From Reddybacter sp041622675 (GTDB lineage Bacteria > Pseudomonadota > Gammaproteobacteria > Pseudomonadales > Porticoccaceae), in NCBI GenBank assembly GCA_041622675.1, contig JBFJYH010000003.1:1-64000 (forward strand): DNA of 64,000 nucleotides. The letters are read 5' to 3'. Made by a program: the position numbers and the translations under genes. The stretch's first letter is position 1. Every line of letters starts with the position of its first letter. Shown one piece after another: positions 17,161 through 25,889 of this stretch. The notes beneath the pieces are model-generated. The model ran no database searches and was not told the origin of the DNA. It worked only from the letters and a program-made list of their open reading frames with translations.

Positions 17161-18119
17161 TTGGCTTGCCCTTTGATTATAGGAAAGATTTTCTCTTCCA
17201 GTGCCACCTGATCTCTAATAAATAGGCGAATGCCCTCTGCAAGCTTTTCAGTCGCCATGGCATCGTTATTCATGTTGAGGCGGAAGTTATTCGGCCCATA
17301 GTGACGTTTTTGGGTGTTATTGTTGAGTTTATCTCTTGATAGCTTGCGTTCTAAGATGGCGTGCTCTTTCTCCAGCTCAGCGAGTAGAGAGGGACTAATG
17401 GTCAGCTTATCGCAGCCGGCAAGGGCTTCAATTTGCCCAGTGTTTCGAAAGCTGGCGCCCATAACGATCGTGTCGTAGCTATGAGATTTGTAATAGTCAT
17501 AGATGCGACTTACGGATTTGACTCCAGGGTCGAGCTCAGCATCAGAAGCACTGTACTCGCTACGGGATTTATACCAGTCATAGATACGACCCACAAAGGG
17601 GGATATTAAATGGGCGCCTGCATCTGCTGCTGCCGCGGCTTGTGCAAGGTTAAACACTAGGGTGACATTACAGTTAATGCCTTTCTTTTGTAGAGCCTTT
17701 ACGGCCTCAATGCCCTCCCATGTGGCGGCTATCTTGATGAGCACTCGGTTTTTTGTAACACCTTGTTGTTCATACAGGTCGATGAGCTGGTTGGCTTTGG
17801 CTATGGTCCCCTCGGTATCAAAGGAGAGCCGGGCATCGACTTCGGTGGAGATCACGCCTGGAATGAGAGTCAGTATTTCGCAGCCAAAACGTACTGCCAC
17901 TTGGTCACAGGCGTCGGCAACAGTGTTGTTACTACTTGAGTCAGTCTTGTTACAAGTTTCTTGTAGTAGTTGTTGATACTCTGGCATTTGTGCGGCCTTG
18001 AGTATGAGCGAGGGGTTGGTAGTAGCATCTTCAGGTTGATAGGTGATAATGCTATTAATGTCGCTAGTATCGGCGACGACTGACGTCATTGTTTTAAGCT
18101 GTTCGAGTTTTGTGCTCAT
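17157..18119 (-). CDS. talB: Transaldolase B
   Basis: 320-residue transaldolase, cytoplasmic, non-oxidative pentose-phosphate pathway: moves dihydroxyacetone from sedoheptulose-7-P to glyceraldehyde-3-P. The signature TTNPSLIL (33-40), Schiff-base Lys129 (VLIKIAATWEG) and SPFVGRIYDWYK are intact and length equals the E. coli enzyme. The N-terminus overlaps the end of dusA by 26 bases and the C-terminus overlaps the TerB-like gene, indicating a dusA-talB-terB-like operon. Confidence 0.97.
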   Translation of the reverse strand: MSTKLEQLKTMTSVVADTSDINSIITYQPEDATTNPSLILKAAQMPEYQQLLQETCNKTDSSSNNTVADACDQVAVRFGCEILTLIPGVISTEVDARLSFDTEGTIAKANQLIDLYEQQGVTKNRVLIKIAATWEGIEAVKALQKKGINCNVTLVFNLAQAAAAADAGAHLISPFVGRIYDWYKSRSEYSASDAELDPGVKSVSRIYDYYKSHSYDTIVMGASFRNTGQIEALAGCDKLTISPSLLAELEKEHAILERKLSRDKLNNNTQKRHYGPNNFRLNMNNDAMATEKLAEGIRLFIRDQVALEEKIFPIIKGQAK

Positions 18120-19209
18120 GAATCCTCGCGGTGTCAGCCATTGGGCCGTGTGTTGGCGTTGATTGGGGGTTGCCGTTGGGTGGCTCTATGCAATAGTTAC
18201 TCATCATGTCCAAGCCTTCAAGGAGTACCTCAATACCTGCATTGTCGAGATGGGCTTTTTCACTGATTAATCGGCGAAATTTTCTGGCTCCGGGCTGGCC
18301 GTGAAATAAGCCCAATAGGTGTCGGCTGAGGTGGTGTAATTGTGCGCCCCCGGCTAGCGCATTTTCGGCAAATGGCAGGAACTTTTCTAGAACTTCTAGA
18401 CGGGTGCGGACCGATTTTCGTTGCGCAAAATAAAGTCTGTCTATTTCAGCGAGTAGGTAGGGGTTGTGATAGGCCTCGCGCCCCAGCATGACACCATCGA
18501 CTTGTTGAAGATGGTTGTGTATTTGTTGGGTATTGCTAATGCCGCCATTGATAATAAATTCGGTTTCAGGAAAACTCTGTTTTAAACGGTACACCGAGTT
18601 ATAAATGAGTGGTGGTATGGTCCGGTTATCTTTAGGGCTAAGGCCTTGTAGTAGGGCATTGCGAGCGTGGACGATGAAGGCATCACAACCGGCCTCTCTG
18701 TTAATACCGACAAAGTCTTCTAATTCGCTATGGCTAGTTCTATTGTCAACGCCGATGCGGTGTTTCAGCGTCACCGGTATTTCAACGGCATTTTTCATGG
18801 CAGCAATACATTGTGCAACCAAATGCGGTTCATTCATCAGGCAGGCGCCGAAACGTCCCTTTTGAACGCGATCACTGGGGCAACCACAGTTTAGATTGAT
18901 TTCGTCATAACCGTATTGTGCGGCGATTTTCGCACAGGCAGCGAGGACTCTCGGGTCGCTCCCCCCCAATTGTAGCGCAACAGGATGTTCGGCTTCATCG
19001 TAGGCGAGGTGATAATCGGTATCGCCGTGTAGCAGAGCCCCGGTCGTGATCATTTCTGTATAGAGCAGGCTGTGGGGAGTAATAAGGCGTAGAAAATAGC
19101 GGCAATAGCGATCAGTCCAGTCGAGCATGGGGGCGACGCTTATGCGCCGCAGGGGCGATGGCGGGTCAACAATTTTGTTCGACGTGGAGTTAAGCCTGCT
19201 TGTGGTCAT
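18094..19209 (-). CDS. dusA: tRNA-dihydrouridine(20/20a) synthase DusA
   Basis: 371-residue FMN-dependent TIM-barrel enzyme reducing U20/U20a of tRNA. SVAPMLDWTDRYCRYFLR (24-41), NLNCGCPSDRVQKGRFGACLM (106-125; catalytic Cys123), LKHRIGVD and NGGI (phosphate-binding) are characteristic of DusA. The C-terminal tail after DMMSNYC is variable. It overlaps talB by 26 bases. Its promoter must lie in the 280-base divergent region shared with the aldehyde dehydrogenase. Confidence 0.96.
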   Translation of the reverse strand: MTTSRLNSTSNKIVDPPSPLRRISVAPMLDWTDRYCRYFLRLITPHSLLYTEMITTGALLHGDTDYHLAYDEAEHPVALQLGGSDPRVLAACAKIAAQYGYDEINLNCGCPSDRVQKGRFGACLMNEPHLVAQCIAAMKNAVEIPVTLKHRIGVDNRTSHSELEDFVGINREAGCDAFIVHARNALLQGLSPKDNRTIPPLIYNSVYRLKQSFPETEFIINGGISNTQQIHNHLQQVDGVMLGREAYHNPYLLAEIDRLYFAQRKSVRTRLEVLEKFLPFAENALAGGAQLHHLSRHLLGLFHGQPGARKFRRLISEKAHLDNAGIEVLLEGLDMMSNYCIEPPNGNPQSTPTHGPMADTARIHEHKTRTA

Positions 19210-19504
19210 ACTGTTGGCGCCTTACTTTGGCTTTGTATTGGGGCGGCATTTTACCTTGTCTAGCACAACCAGATCGAGTGCTTAGGGATGAAGCCTTTCG
19301 TTGAGTAATACAAGAGTGACGCATTAAAACTGTATTCAAATCCGCTCATAGCGGCTAACGTCGGGTAAGCTCTCGTGGTATATTGCGCTCCGAAGATTTC
19401 CCAATGACAGATGCTGCGTGGCGTTGCTGATAACTTGTTAACGCCGCTTTGTAGCAGGACTTTAAACTAGAGAAATAATTTGAATACTGATGGAGGTTTA
19501 TCCG

Positions 19505-20947
19505 GTGATTACTAGAGATAAAATGTATGTGAATGGCCAATGGCAAACACCCGCTGGTTCAGGTGTTGCTGAAATTGTTAATCCGGCCACTGAAAAAGTG
19601 GTCGCCAAAGTAAGTCTGGGTAATGAGGCTGATATTGACCTAGCCGTGCAAGCGGCACGTGCTGCTTTCGATAGCTGGTCGCAAACACCGGCTGTCGAGC
19701 GCGCGGCGTTTCTCGATAAAATCGTTGCTGGTTTAGAAGCGCGTACTGACGACTTGGCGGATGCCATTACCTCTGAAATGGGCATTCCCGTGATGCTCTG
19801 TAAGGGTGCGCAAATTGGTAATCCTCTGTTTACCTTTAAAGAAGCGGCTGAACTGGCGCGCAATTATAAATTTGAAACCGACCACGGCAGTACTCATGTG
19901 GTACGTGAGGCGGCAGGTGTTTGCGGTTTAATCACTCCCTGGAACTTTCCCCTCAATCAAATTGGTGGCAAGCTCGCTCCAGCACTGGCCGCAGGTTGCA
20001 CTGTGGTCTTAAAACCTAGTGAGTTGGCGCCATTGGACGCTTTTATTCTCGCTGAAATTATTGATGAGGCGGGTTTCCCCCCCGGTGTCTTTAACCTCGT
20101 TGTCGGTGCTGGCCCGGTGGTTGGCGAAGCGTTGTCGAGTCACCCTGAAGTGGATGTGGTTTCTATTACCGGCTCTACTCGTGCTGGTGCTGCCGTGGCT
20201 GTTGCCGCTGCCCCCACCATTAAACGTGTTTGTCAGGAGCTTGGTGGTAAGTCCGCAAATATTATTCTCGACGATGCTGACTATGCTCGCTCTGTCAAAG
20301 GCGGCGTGCGCCTGGCAATGTTTAATACCGGGCAGGCCTGTAATGGTCCAACACGTATGCTGATTCCCCGCAAAGATCAGGCCGAGATCGAAGAGATTGC
20401 ATTGAAAGCGATAGACACCATTAAAGTCGGCAACCCCCTAGAAGATGATACTTACATGGGGCCGCTGGCGAATAAAGCGCAATATGAGCGTGTTTTAAGC
20501 TTCATTCAGCGCGGCATTGATGAGGGTGTTACTGTCTTGGCAGGTGGTACCGATAAGCCTGAAGGTTGTGATACTGGCTACTATATTAAACCGACAATTT
20601 TCACGAATGTGAACAACGACATGCTCAGTGCACAGGAAGAAGCTTTTGGTCCAGTATTGTGCATGATTCCCTACGATACTGAAGAAGAAGCTATCGCCAT
20701 TGCCAACGATAATCCCTATGGCTTGTCGAGTTATATTCAGTCGGGTGATATTGAACGCGCTCGTAGAGTGGGTCGTCAAATGCGCGCCGGCCACGTTGAA
20801 TTAAATGGTGCTCGCTTTGACCAAGGCGCACCCTTCGGTGGTTATCGCCAGTCGGGCAACGGTCGTGAACACGGCGAGTGGGGTTTAGAGGATTACCTCG
20901 AAACTAAGGCCATGATTGGTTATATCCCGCGCAAGCCCAAAAAATAA
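19505..20947 (+). CDS. NAD(P)-dependent aldehyde dehydrogenase
   Basis: 480-residue ALDH-superfamily enzyme. Catalytic Cys279 (FNTGQACNGP), Glu245 (QELGGKS) and Asn147 (PWNFP), plus the NAD-binding GSTRAG loop, are intact. The GTG at 19505 is chosen because GGAGG (19492-19496) sits 8 bases upstream; an in-frame ATG at 19490 overlaps that site. Substrate cannot be told from sequence. It converges on the MaoC-thiolase-DUF35 genes, which could release an aldehyde by retro-aldol cleavage, so oxidation of that product is a reasonable inference. Followed by a bidirectional terminator. Confidence 0.92.
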   Translation: MITRDKMYVNGQWQTPAGSGVAEIVNPATEKVVAKVSLGNEADIDLAVQAARAAFDSWSQTPAVERAAFLDKIVAGLEARTDDLADAITSEMGIPVMLCKGAQIGNPLFTFKEAAELARNYKFETDHGSTHVVREAAGVCGLITPWNFPLNQIGGKLAPALAAGCTVVLKPSELAPLDAFILAEIIDEAGFPPGVFNLVVGAGPVVGEALSSHPEVDVVSITGSTRAGAAVAVAAAPTIKRVCQELGGKSANIILDDADYARSVKGGVRLAMFNTGQACNGPTRMLIPRKDQAEIEEIALKAIDTIKVGNPLEDDTYMGPLANKAQYERVLSFIQRGIDEGVTVLAGGTDKPEGCDTGYYIKPTIFTNVNNDMLSAQEEAFGPVLCMIPYDTEEEAIAIANDNPYGLSSYIQSGDIERARRVGRQMRAGHVELNGARFDQGAPFGGYRQSGNGREHGEWGLEDYLETKAMIGYIPRKPKK

Positions 20948-20974
20948 GCTTTAGCTCAGGTATTAATCAAGTAT

Positions 20975-21004
20975 AAAAAAGCCCGCTAAATTGCGGGTTT
21001 TTTT
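20975..21004. terminator. Bidirectional terminator between ALDH and MaoC genes
   Basis: A-run, CCCGC (20982-20986), TAAATT loop, GCGGG (20993-20997), seven T. The A-tract on one side and T-tract on the other allow it to stop both converging transcripts. Confidence 0.82.
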
Positions 21005-21044
21005 ATGTTTACAGAAATCTTCGTTTTAATCGCACATTGCTGAG

Positions 21045-21467
21045 CTAAGCATCAATTCGTGCAGTCGCCTTACCGCTAATCACCGATTGCCCATCTTGGT
21101 TGGTAGTGAGCACATCCATTTCTGCCAGTACTTCACCATTTTCGTTAATAATATTGGTGATGGTGGCCTTGGCAAGGAGGTCGTCACCGGGCCAAACCTG
21201 GCGGGTAAAGCGGGCGCTGTATTTTGTTAAACGGCCATCGCCGACCCAGTGGGTCAACATAGCGCCGGTGGCACCCATTGACAACATGCCGTGGGCGAAA
21301 ACACCGGGGTAGCCTGCGATTTCACGGGCGTAGACTTCATCGGTGTGCAGGGGCATGTAGTCGCCGGAGGCACCAGCGTATTGCACAATTTGGGTGCGTG
21401 ATAAGTTTTCTGCGACTAGTTCTTCGTGTGTGTCGCCAACTTTTAATGTGTTTACATTTAATGCCAT
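21045..21467 (-). CDS. MaoC-fold (R)-enoyl-CoA hydratase-like protein
   Basis: 140-residue single-hotdog protein of the MaoC family. The hydratase signature is present: YAGASGDYMPLHTDEVYAREIAGYPGVFAHGMLSMG (about 31-66), with the catalytic Asp/His pair (D37, H42). The ATG at 21467 with GGAGAA upstream is preferred over an in-frame codon 15 bases earlier. It lies 27 bases after the FAS1-like dehydratase gene, so the two probably form a heteromeric hydratase, as ChsH1/ChsH2-type pairs do in steroid side-chain breakdown. Confidence 0.9.
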   Translation of the reverse strand: MALNVNTLKVGDTHEELVAENLSRTQIVQYAGASGDYMPLHTDEVYAREIAGYPGVFAHGMLSMGATGAMLTHWVGDGRLTKYSARFTRQVWPGDDLLAKATITNIINENGEVLAEMDVLTTNQDGQSVISGKATARIDA

Positions 21468-21494
21468 GTTTATTCTCCGCAATATTTACTGCTA

Positions 21495-22013
21495 TCAGTC
21501 TTGTGAAACCGTTTTGCCGGTAGTTACGCCTACCGACGTGGCTGTTACGACGAGTTCGCCTTTTGCGTCGCGAAACTCGGTGATGGTTTCTGAGAAACGC
21601 ATCGTGCCGCCACGCCGTCCTTCTTTCTCCCAGCTCTTACCGCGTTTAGTGGTAACGTTTAAGTTGTCACTTGGGCGGATGGCTTTGTGGTAAATATATT
21701 GTTGTTCGGCATGGAGCATGCGAGCGCTATCACTGCTTTTATTTTCACTTTTTTCTTTTGGTTGTATGTCTGATTTAGGCGTGCCCGTCGCTTCTTTACC
21801 TGATCCAAACCAAGGTTCACCAATAGCGGGGCGCAGAGGGAAATTTGGATCGTACTGGGCGCTAGCCTGTACGAATGTGGGTGGTGCAATAATGCCTTTA
21901 GTTTCAGTACCACTGGCATATTCGCTGTCATGGTAAATGGGGTTGTCGTCGCCAACTGCGCGGGCAAATAACATGATTTGGCTGGCGTCGACTGGGAATT
22001 TAAATGCTGCCAT
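21495..22013 (-). CDS. MaoC-like N-terminal (FAS1-type) dehydratase domain protein
   Basis: 172-residue hotdog protein of the MaoC_dehydrat_N family: FKFPVDASQIMLFARAVGDDNPIYHD near the start and APPTFVQAS are diagnostic. It lacks the catalytic HGM motif of the neighbouring MaoC protein, so it probably supplies substrate binding in a two-chain hydratase. An internal stretch (about 70-97, rich in Lys, Ser and Glu) looks disordered. GGGAG precedes the ATG. Second of four co-directional genes. Confidence 0.88.
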   Translation of the reverse strand: MAAFKFPVDASQIMLFARAVGDDNPIYHDSEYASGTETKGIIAPPTFVQASAQYDPNFPLRPAIGEPWFGSGKEATGTPKSDIQPKEKSENKSSDSARMLHAEQQYIYHKAIRPSDNLNVTTKRGKSWEKEGRRGGTMRFSETITEFRDAKGELVVTATSVGVTTGKTVSQD

Positions 22014-22075
22014 AGTTTTTCTCCCTTTCTCATATAAGAGATATTTATTTTAAGTTTTAAGGTATTTATTCTAAT

Positions 22076-23218
22076 TTAAGGGGCTTCGTTACTCATGATA
22101 ATCGTGCTGCTGGCACCAAACATGCCCCCCACACCGTGACAAACAGAGGTGCTTGCATCTTTAACCTGGGCAGGGGCAATACCGCGCATTTGTCGTACGC
22201 TTTCTTGCAAGGCGTACATGCCATACATCCCTGAATGCATATAACTAAGCCCACCGCCGTTAGTGTTCATTGGCAACGAGCCACCGGGGGCGGTATTGCG
22301 TTCCCATATAAAATCACCAGCCTCGCCGGGTTTCACAAAACCGAGGTCTTCCAGGCCGTAAATGGGGAGGTGGGCGAAAGCGTCGTAGACCATCAAATGA
22401 TCGACATCGCTGTGGCTAATGCCCGCTTCCCGAAAGGCTGTTTGGCCGGAAACTTTAAAGGCTTTCGAAGACGTGAAGTCTTGCATTTGGCTGATCATCG
22501 GCGTCTCGACGCTCTCGCCGGTGCCGAGTATGTAAACCGGTTGGTTGGGGAAATCCCTAGCTCGCTCTGCGGTGGTCAATATCAGCGCACCGCCACCGTC
22601 AGTGACCAGACAACACTCAAGAATATGGAAAGGGTAAGCGATCATTTTAGAAGCGAAGACATCCTCAACGGTGATCGGTTCTCGATGAGTGGCACGGGGG
22701 TTCATACTTGCCCATTCGCGCTGCACGACGGCGACATTGGCAAGTTGTTCGTGGCTTAGTCCCCGGTCTTTCATATAGCGCAGTACGGGAATGGTGAACA
22801 GGGTTGGCGGGCCCAAACAGCCATAAGGTATCTCAAACTGGCCACCCAGGCTCGCCTGATTATTGCCCATGGCTTTGCTGCCAATCCACGAGCGACCACT
22901 CTCGCCGTGGGTGATCAGCACGGTTGTACACAAACCTTCGTTGATGGCCGCAGCGGCATGACGCAGGTGGATCATAAAAGAACAGCCACCAACCATGGTG
23001 CCATCGACCCAGCTCGGGGTAATGCCTAGATAATGGGCGAGATCGGTGGGCCATTCAGCGGCGCAGGCGATGCCGTCAATATCTTTTGGTTTCAGTCCAC
23101 AATCGCTCATGGCGTTTAAAGCGGCATCGGCATGGAGTTGAATTTGCGACATGTTGGGGATTTTACCCAGCTCTGTCGTCTCAGCGGCACCGACAATGGC
23201 AATAGAACCCGACTTCAT
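22076..23218 (-). CDS. Thiolase-like lipid-transfer (Ltp2-type) protein, putative retro-aldolase
   Basis: 380-residue thiolase-fold protein of the SCP-x/Ltp type. Seen: IVGAAETTELGK, GGCSFMIHLRHAAAAI, YDAFAHLPIYGLEDLGF, LPMNTNGGGLSYMHSGMYGMYAL and SVCHGVGGMFG. The regular thiolase GHP motif is replaced by GGGLSYMHSG, as in the Ltp2 branch, where the enzyme cleaves a beta-hydroxyacyl-CoA by retro-aldol reaction instead of thiolysis and needs a DUF35 protein. That branch assignment rests on motif reading and on the overlapping DUF35 gene. An ordinary thiolase function in beta-oxidation remains possible. Start overlaps the DUF35 stop by 4 bases. Confidence 0.85.
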   Translation of the reverse strand: MKSGSIAIVGAAETTELGKIPNMSQIQLHADAALNAMSDCGLKPKDIDGIACAAEWPTDLAHYLGITPSWVDGTMVGGCSFMIHLRHAAAAINEGLCTTVLITHGESGRSWIGSKAMGNNQASLGGQFEIPYGCLGPPTLFTIPVLRYMKDRGLSHEQLANVAVVQREWASMNPRATHREPITVEDVFASKMIAYPFHILECCLVTDGGGALILTTAERARDFPNQPVYILGTGESVETPMISQMQDFTSSKAFKVSGQTAFREAGISHSDVDHLMVYDAFAHLPIYGLEDLGFVKPGEAGDFIWERNTAPGGSLPMNTNGGGLSYMHSGMYGMYALQESVRQMRGIAPAQVKDASTSVCHGVGGMFGASSTIIMSNEAP

Positions 23219-23637
23219 GCTTCATTTCCTGTGCTCGCGGGTTTGAATTTTACCAGGGTGATGTCGTCAGTTACCGCGTCGAAAACCACTTCAAGGGGCA
23301 TATCCAAAATAAGTGCCTCGGGCGTTTGTTCGACCTCGACAATATTACTCATCATCCGTGGACCTTCGTCCAGTTCGACCACAGCAATAGAATAGGGGGC
23401 CTCGATCCAGCGCGGTGGTCGGTGGTTGATGATATAGCTGTAAAGTCGGCCTTTGCCAGATGCCTGAAAAATAGTCACAGAACGTGAAGCGCAGTCGGGG
23501 CAAAAGGGCCGGGGAGGGAAATAAATGTGCTGGCAACTATCGCATTGTTGCAAGAGCAACTGGCCAACACGGGAGCCCTCCCAGAAGTGTTGAGTTTCTG
23601 GGGTGGGTTTGGGCAGGGTTTTTGGATTGACGGCCAC
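23215..23637 (-). CDS. DUF35 OB-fold, zinc-ribbon acyl-CoA-binding protein
   Basis: 140-residue protein with a rubredoxin-like zinc ribbon (Cys32, Cys35, Cys46, Cys49 in CDSC...CPDC) followed by an OB-fold (about 55-130: GKGRLYSYIINHRPP...PYSIAVVELDEGPRM). Such proteins are the partner subunit of thiolase-like aldolases and acyltransferases, binding the CoA substrate. The GTG start is preceded by GAGGT; the stop overlaps the thiolase-like gene, consistent with a stoichiometric complex. Confidence 0.92.
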   Translation of the reverse strand: MAVNPKTLPKPTPETQHFWEGSRVGQLLLQQCDSCQHIYFPPRPFCPDCASRSVTIFQASGKGRLYSYIINHRPPRWIEAPYSIAVVELDEGPRMMSNIVEVEQTPEALILDMPLEVVFDAVTDDITLVKFKPASTGNEA

Positions 23638-23706
23638 GCTGCTACCTCGTGAGTATTTTATTATGGGCCTGTTTAAGTATGTCGAACACGGGCAAGCCTG
23701 AATCCT

Positions 23707-23735
23707 CCCACCCTCAGAATTTAAGCTGGGGTGGG
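23707..23735. terminator. GC-rich hairpin between amidohydrolase and DUF35 gene
   Basis: CCCACCC and CAG pair with CTG and GGGTGGG (10 pairs, one bulged base, 8-base loop). It follows the amidohydrolase stop on the minus strand by about 35 bases but has no T-run, so termination or transcript stabilisation are both possible. Confidence 0.4.
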
Positions 23736-23771
23736 GAAGGGTTGCTGCTTGTTATGACACTCGGTAAAGAT

Positions 23772-25481
23772 TTATAGCGTTTCAGCCAGAGGGCCACGCA
23801 GGAGTTTGCCGGGGTAGGTGCCGGTGTGTTCACCGTCGCGCATTAAGACCACACCGTTGACAATAGTGGCAGAAATCCCCTTGGCTTTTTGTACTAAACG
23901 CCGTGCGCCAGTGGGGAGGTCGTTTTTCACCTCGGGCATTAAAGGGGTGATGGTATCGGGATCGAAAATATTGATGTCCGCGGCCATGCCTTCTTTGATC
24001 AGTCCTCTGTCGTCAAAGCCCCAGGCAGAGCCGGTATCATGGGTGATCATTTTAATGGCTTCTTCAAGCGTAAAGGCATTTTCTTCTCGTACCCAGTGAG
24101 CCAGTACGTGGGTTTGCAGTGATGAATCCATGATTTGAGAGACGTGGGCACCCGAGTCAGAAAAGGTCACCACCGAGCGTGGGTGACGCATCATTTCCAG
24201 TACGTGGTCCTGATTTTCATTAAACAGGGGCTGGCGGAAAAAGACTTTCAGGTCGTTCTGTAACGCGATTTCTATCATTGCATCAACTGGATCCAGGTGC
24301 ATTTCTTCGGCAATCTCAGCAACAGTTCTGTGGGGCCCTTCAATGGTATCCATTACCAACAGCCAGTTATAGTCGGGGCGACGCATTTCTGCGCCCACAC
24401 CTTGGGACTCCTGGTGGCTGGCACTGGCGGATTCAACCAGACGGGCGCGCATCGCAGGGTCTAGCAGGCCAGCTTTTTGCTCGGCCAATGATTGCTCACG
24501 GAACTCTTTCCAGACCGGGAATTTGTCGAAGGGCAGACGCGTTTCAAAGGACATCAATACATTGAGAGCCCTGCTGTGAACCTGGGCGAACATCGTGCCA
24601 CCCATCTCGGCGGTCTCGTTTAGCAGATCGAAATAGGGGGGCCAAATATCGGGGGCGCGTCGGGCGCTAAACATACCCCAGGTGACAGGGCGGCCCGATT
24701 CTACAGCGAGGTCACGCAGACGCACTTGATATTCGCGTTGGGCCTCGGGGGAGCGACCGGCTTCTTCGCTGGCGATTTCAAAAATTCCGGCGTCGAGTTC
24801 ACTCATGACACCCACTAGCTCCTTGACTTCGTCCCAGGTGGCGAGTCGGCTAGACACCGGGCGGCCTTCAGGGGTTTGGTGATTACGCGTACGGGAGGTC
24901 GAAAAACCGATAGCACCGGCGCGTATCGAATCGCTTAATTCTTTTTTCATAATTGCCATATCGGCTTCAGTGGCTTCATCGGTAAAGGCGCGCTCACCCA
25001 TGGCGTAGGTACGCAGGGCAGAGTGGCCGACATATCCGCTGTAGTTGATGCCCTTGGGTAGGGCCTCAAGCGCGTCGAGGTATTGGGGGTAGGTTTCCCA
25101 TGTCCAGTCAATGCCGGCTTCCATCGCCGCACCTGAGATGTCTTCGGCGCGTTCGAGATTGCGAACCACCAGGTGCTTATCTTTAACGGCACAGGGTGCC
25201 AGTGTGAAACCGCAGTTACCCATAACCACTGTCGTAATGCCGTGCCATACCGAACACGTTCCCAATGGATCCCAGGAAATTTGTGCATCCATGTGGGTGT
25301 GACCGTCGATAAAGCCGGGGCTGACCACCTGACCCTGGGCGTCGATAACTTCTACGGCATCACCATCGATACGACCAATAGTGGTAATAATGCCGTCTTT
25401 AATGCCAATATCTGCATTAAAACGTGCAGCACCGGTGCCATCGATAATGGCTCCGTTTTTAATGATGAGATCGTAATTCAT
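23772..25481 (-). CDS. D-aminoacylase-like amidohydrolase
   Basis: 569-residue amidohydrolase-superfamily protein. Metal site His61/His63 (GFIDGHTHMDAQ) and Cys90 in MGNCGF, the tell-tale metal-ligand cysteine of the D-aminoacylase/N-acyl-D-amino-acid deacylase group; DSGAHVSQIMD near 440 provides the catalytic Asp. Substrate is unknown: in this genomic setting an N-acyl or cyclic amide/lactam-like compound connected with the neighbouring acyl-CoA genes is as plausible as a D-amino-acid derivative. Cytoplasmic, no signal peptide. It is separated from the DUF35 gene by 134 bases and a hairpin. Confidence 0.87.
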   Translation of the reverse strand: MNYDLIIKNGAIIDGTGAARFNADIGIKDGIITTIGRIDGDAVEVIDAQGQVVSPGFIDGHTHMDAQISWDPLGTCSVWHGITTVVMGNCGFTLAPCAVKDKHLVVRNLERAEDISGAAMEAGIDWTWETYPQYLDALEALPKGINYSGYVGHSALRTYAMGERAFTDEATEADMAIMKKELSDSIRAGAIGFSTSRTRNHQTPEGRPVSSRLATWDEVKELVGVMSELDAGIFEIASEEAGRSPEAQREYQVRLRDLAVESGRPVTWGMFSARRAPDIWPPYFDLLNETAEMGGTMFAQVHSRALNVLMSFETRLPFDKFPVWKEFREQSLAEQKAGLLDPAMRARLVESASASHQESQGVGAEMRRPDYNWLLVMDTIEGPHRTVAEIAEEMHLDPVDAMIEIALQNDLKVFFRQPLFNENQDHVLEMMRHPRSVVTFSDSGAHVSQIMDSSLQTHVLAHWVREENAFTLEEAIKMITHDTGSAWGFDDRGLIKEGMAADINIFDPDTITPLMPEVKNDLPTGARRLVQKAKGISATIVNGVVLMRDGEHTGTYPGKLLRGPLAETL

Positions 25482-25889
25482 GTCGTTAGCTCCCGGTGCG
25501 CAGTCGGCATCGCCAGTTTAAGAAATAATTGTTGAAACACCATGACGCTTTGGGCTTTAGACTGTGCTTTGCCGGCCTGTCACAGGTTTATTGTAAAATT
25601 TATCCTTTGGAGCATAAACCACAGAAGGAATGATTGCCATAACCAAGAGGCATTTCTAGGGTGTATGCTTTGTGTCGCACCGTTATCAACGGGCGTCATG
25701 ACTGTGAATATCAAATACACAAGTGCTATTCGTGATACTTTGGCCGTAGGAAATGCACTGAGTTGCACAAGGGCCCGAGTCATAAAAATGCCTCTAGAGT
25801 GGGCTTTAGTGATACAGAACCCATTTCACTCTTACAAGGGTGTCAGTGCTGGCCAATCAAACACTCAAGTCCTACATAGAGCCCAGAAT
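25482..25889. other. Divergent intergenic region upstream of the thioesterase
   Basis: This 408-base stretch holds the upstream regions of the amidohydrolase (minus) and thioesterase (plus). An in-frame extension of the thioesterase frame runs back to 25542, but its translation has no family-like content, so it is treated as leader. No repeats or clear promoter hexamers were recognised. Confidence 0.4.

Noticed and set aside
25542..25889. 116-codon N-terminal extension of the thioesterase frame
   Set aside because: The translated part has no hotdog or signal-like content; conserved sequence starts near codon 117.
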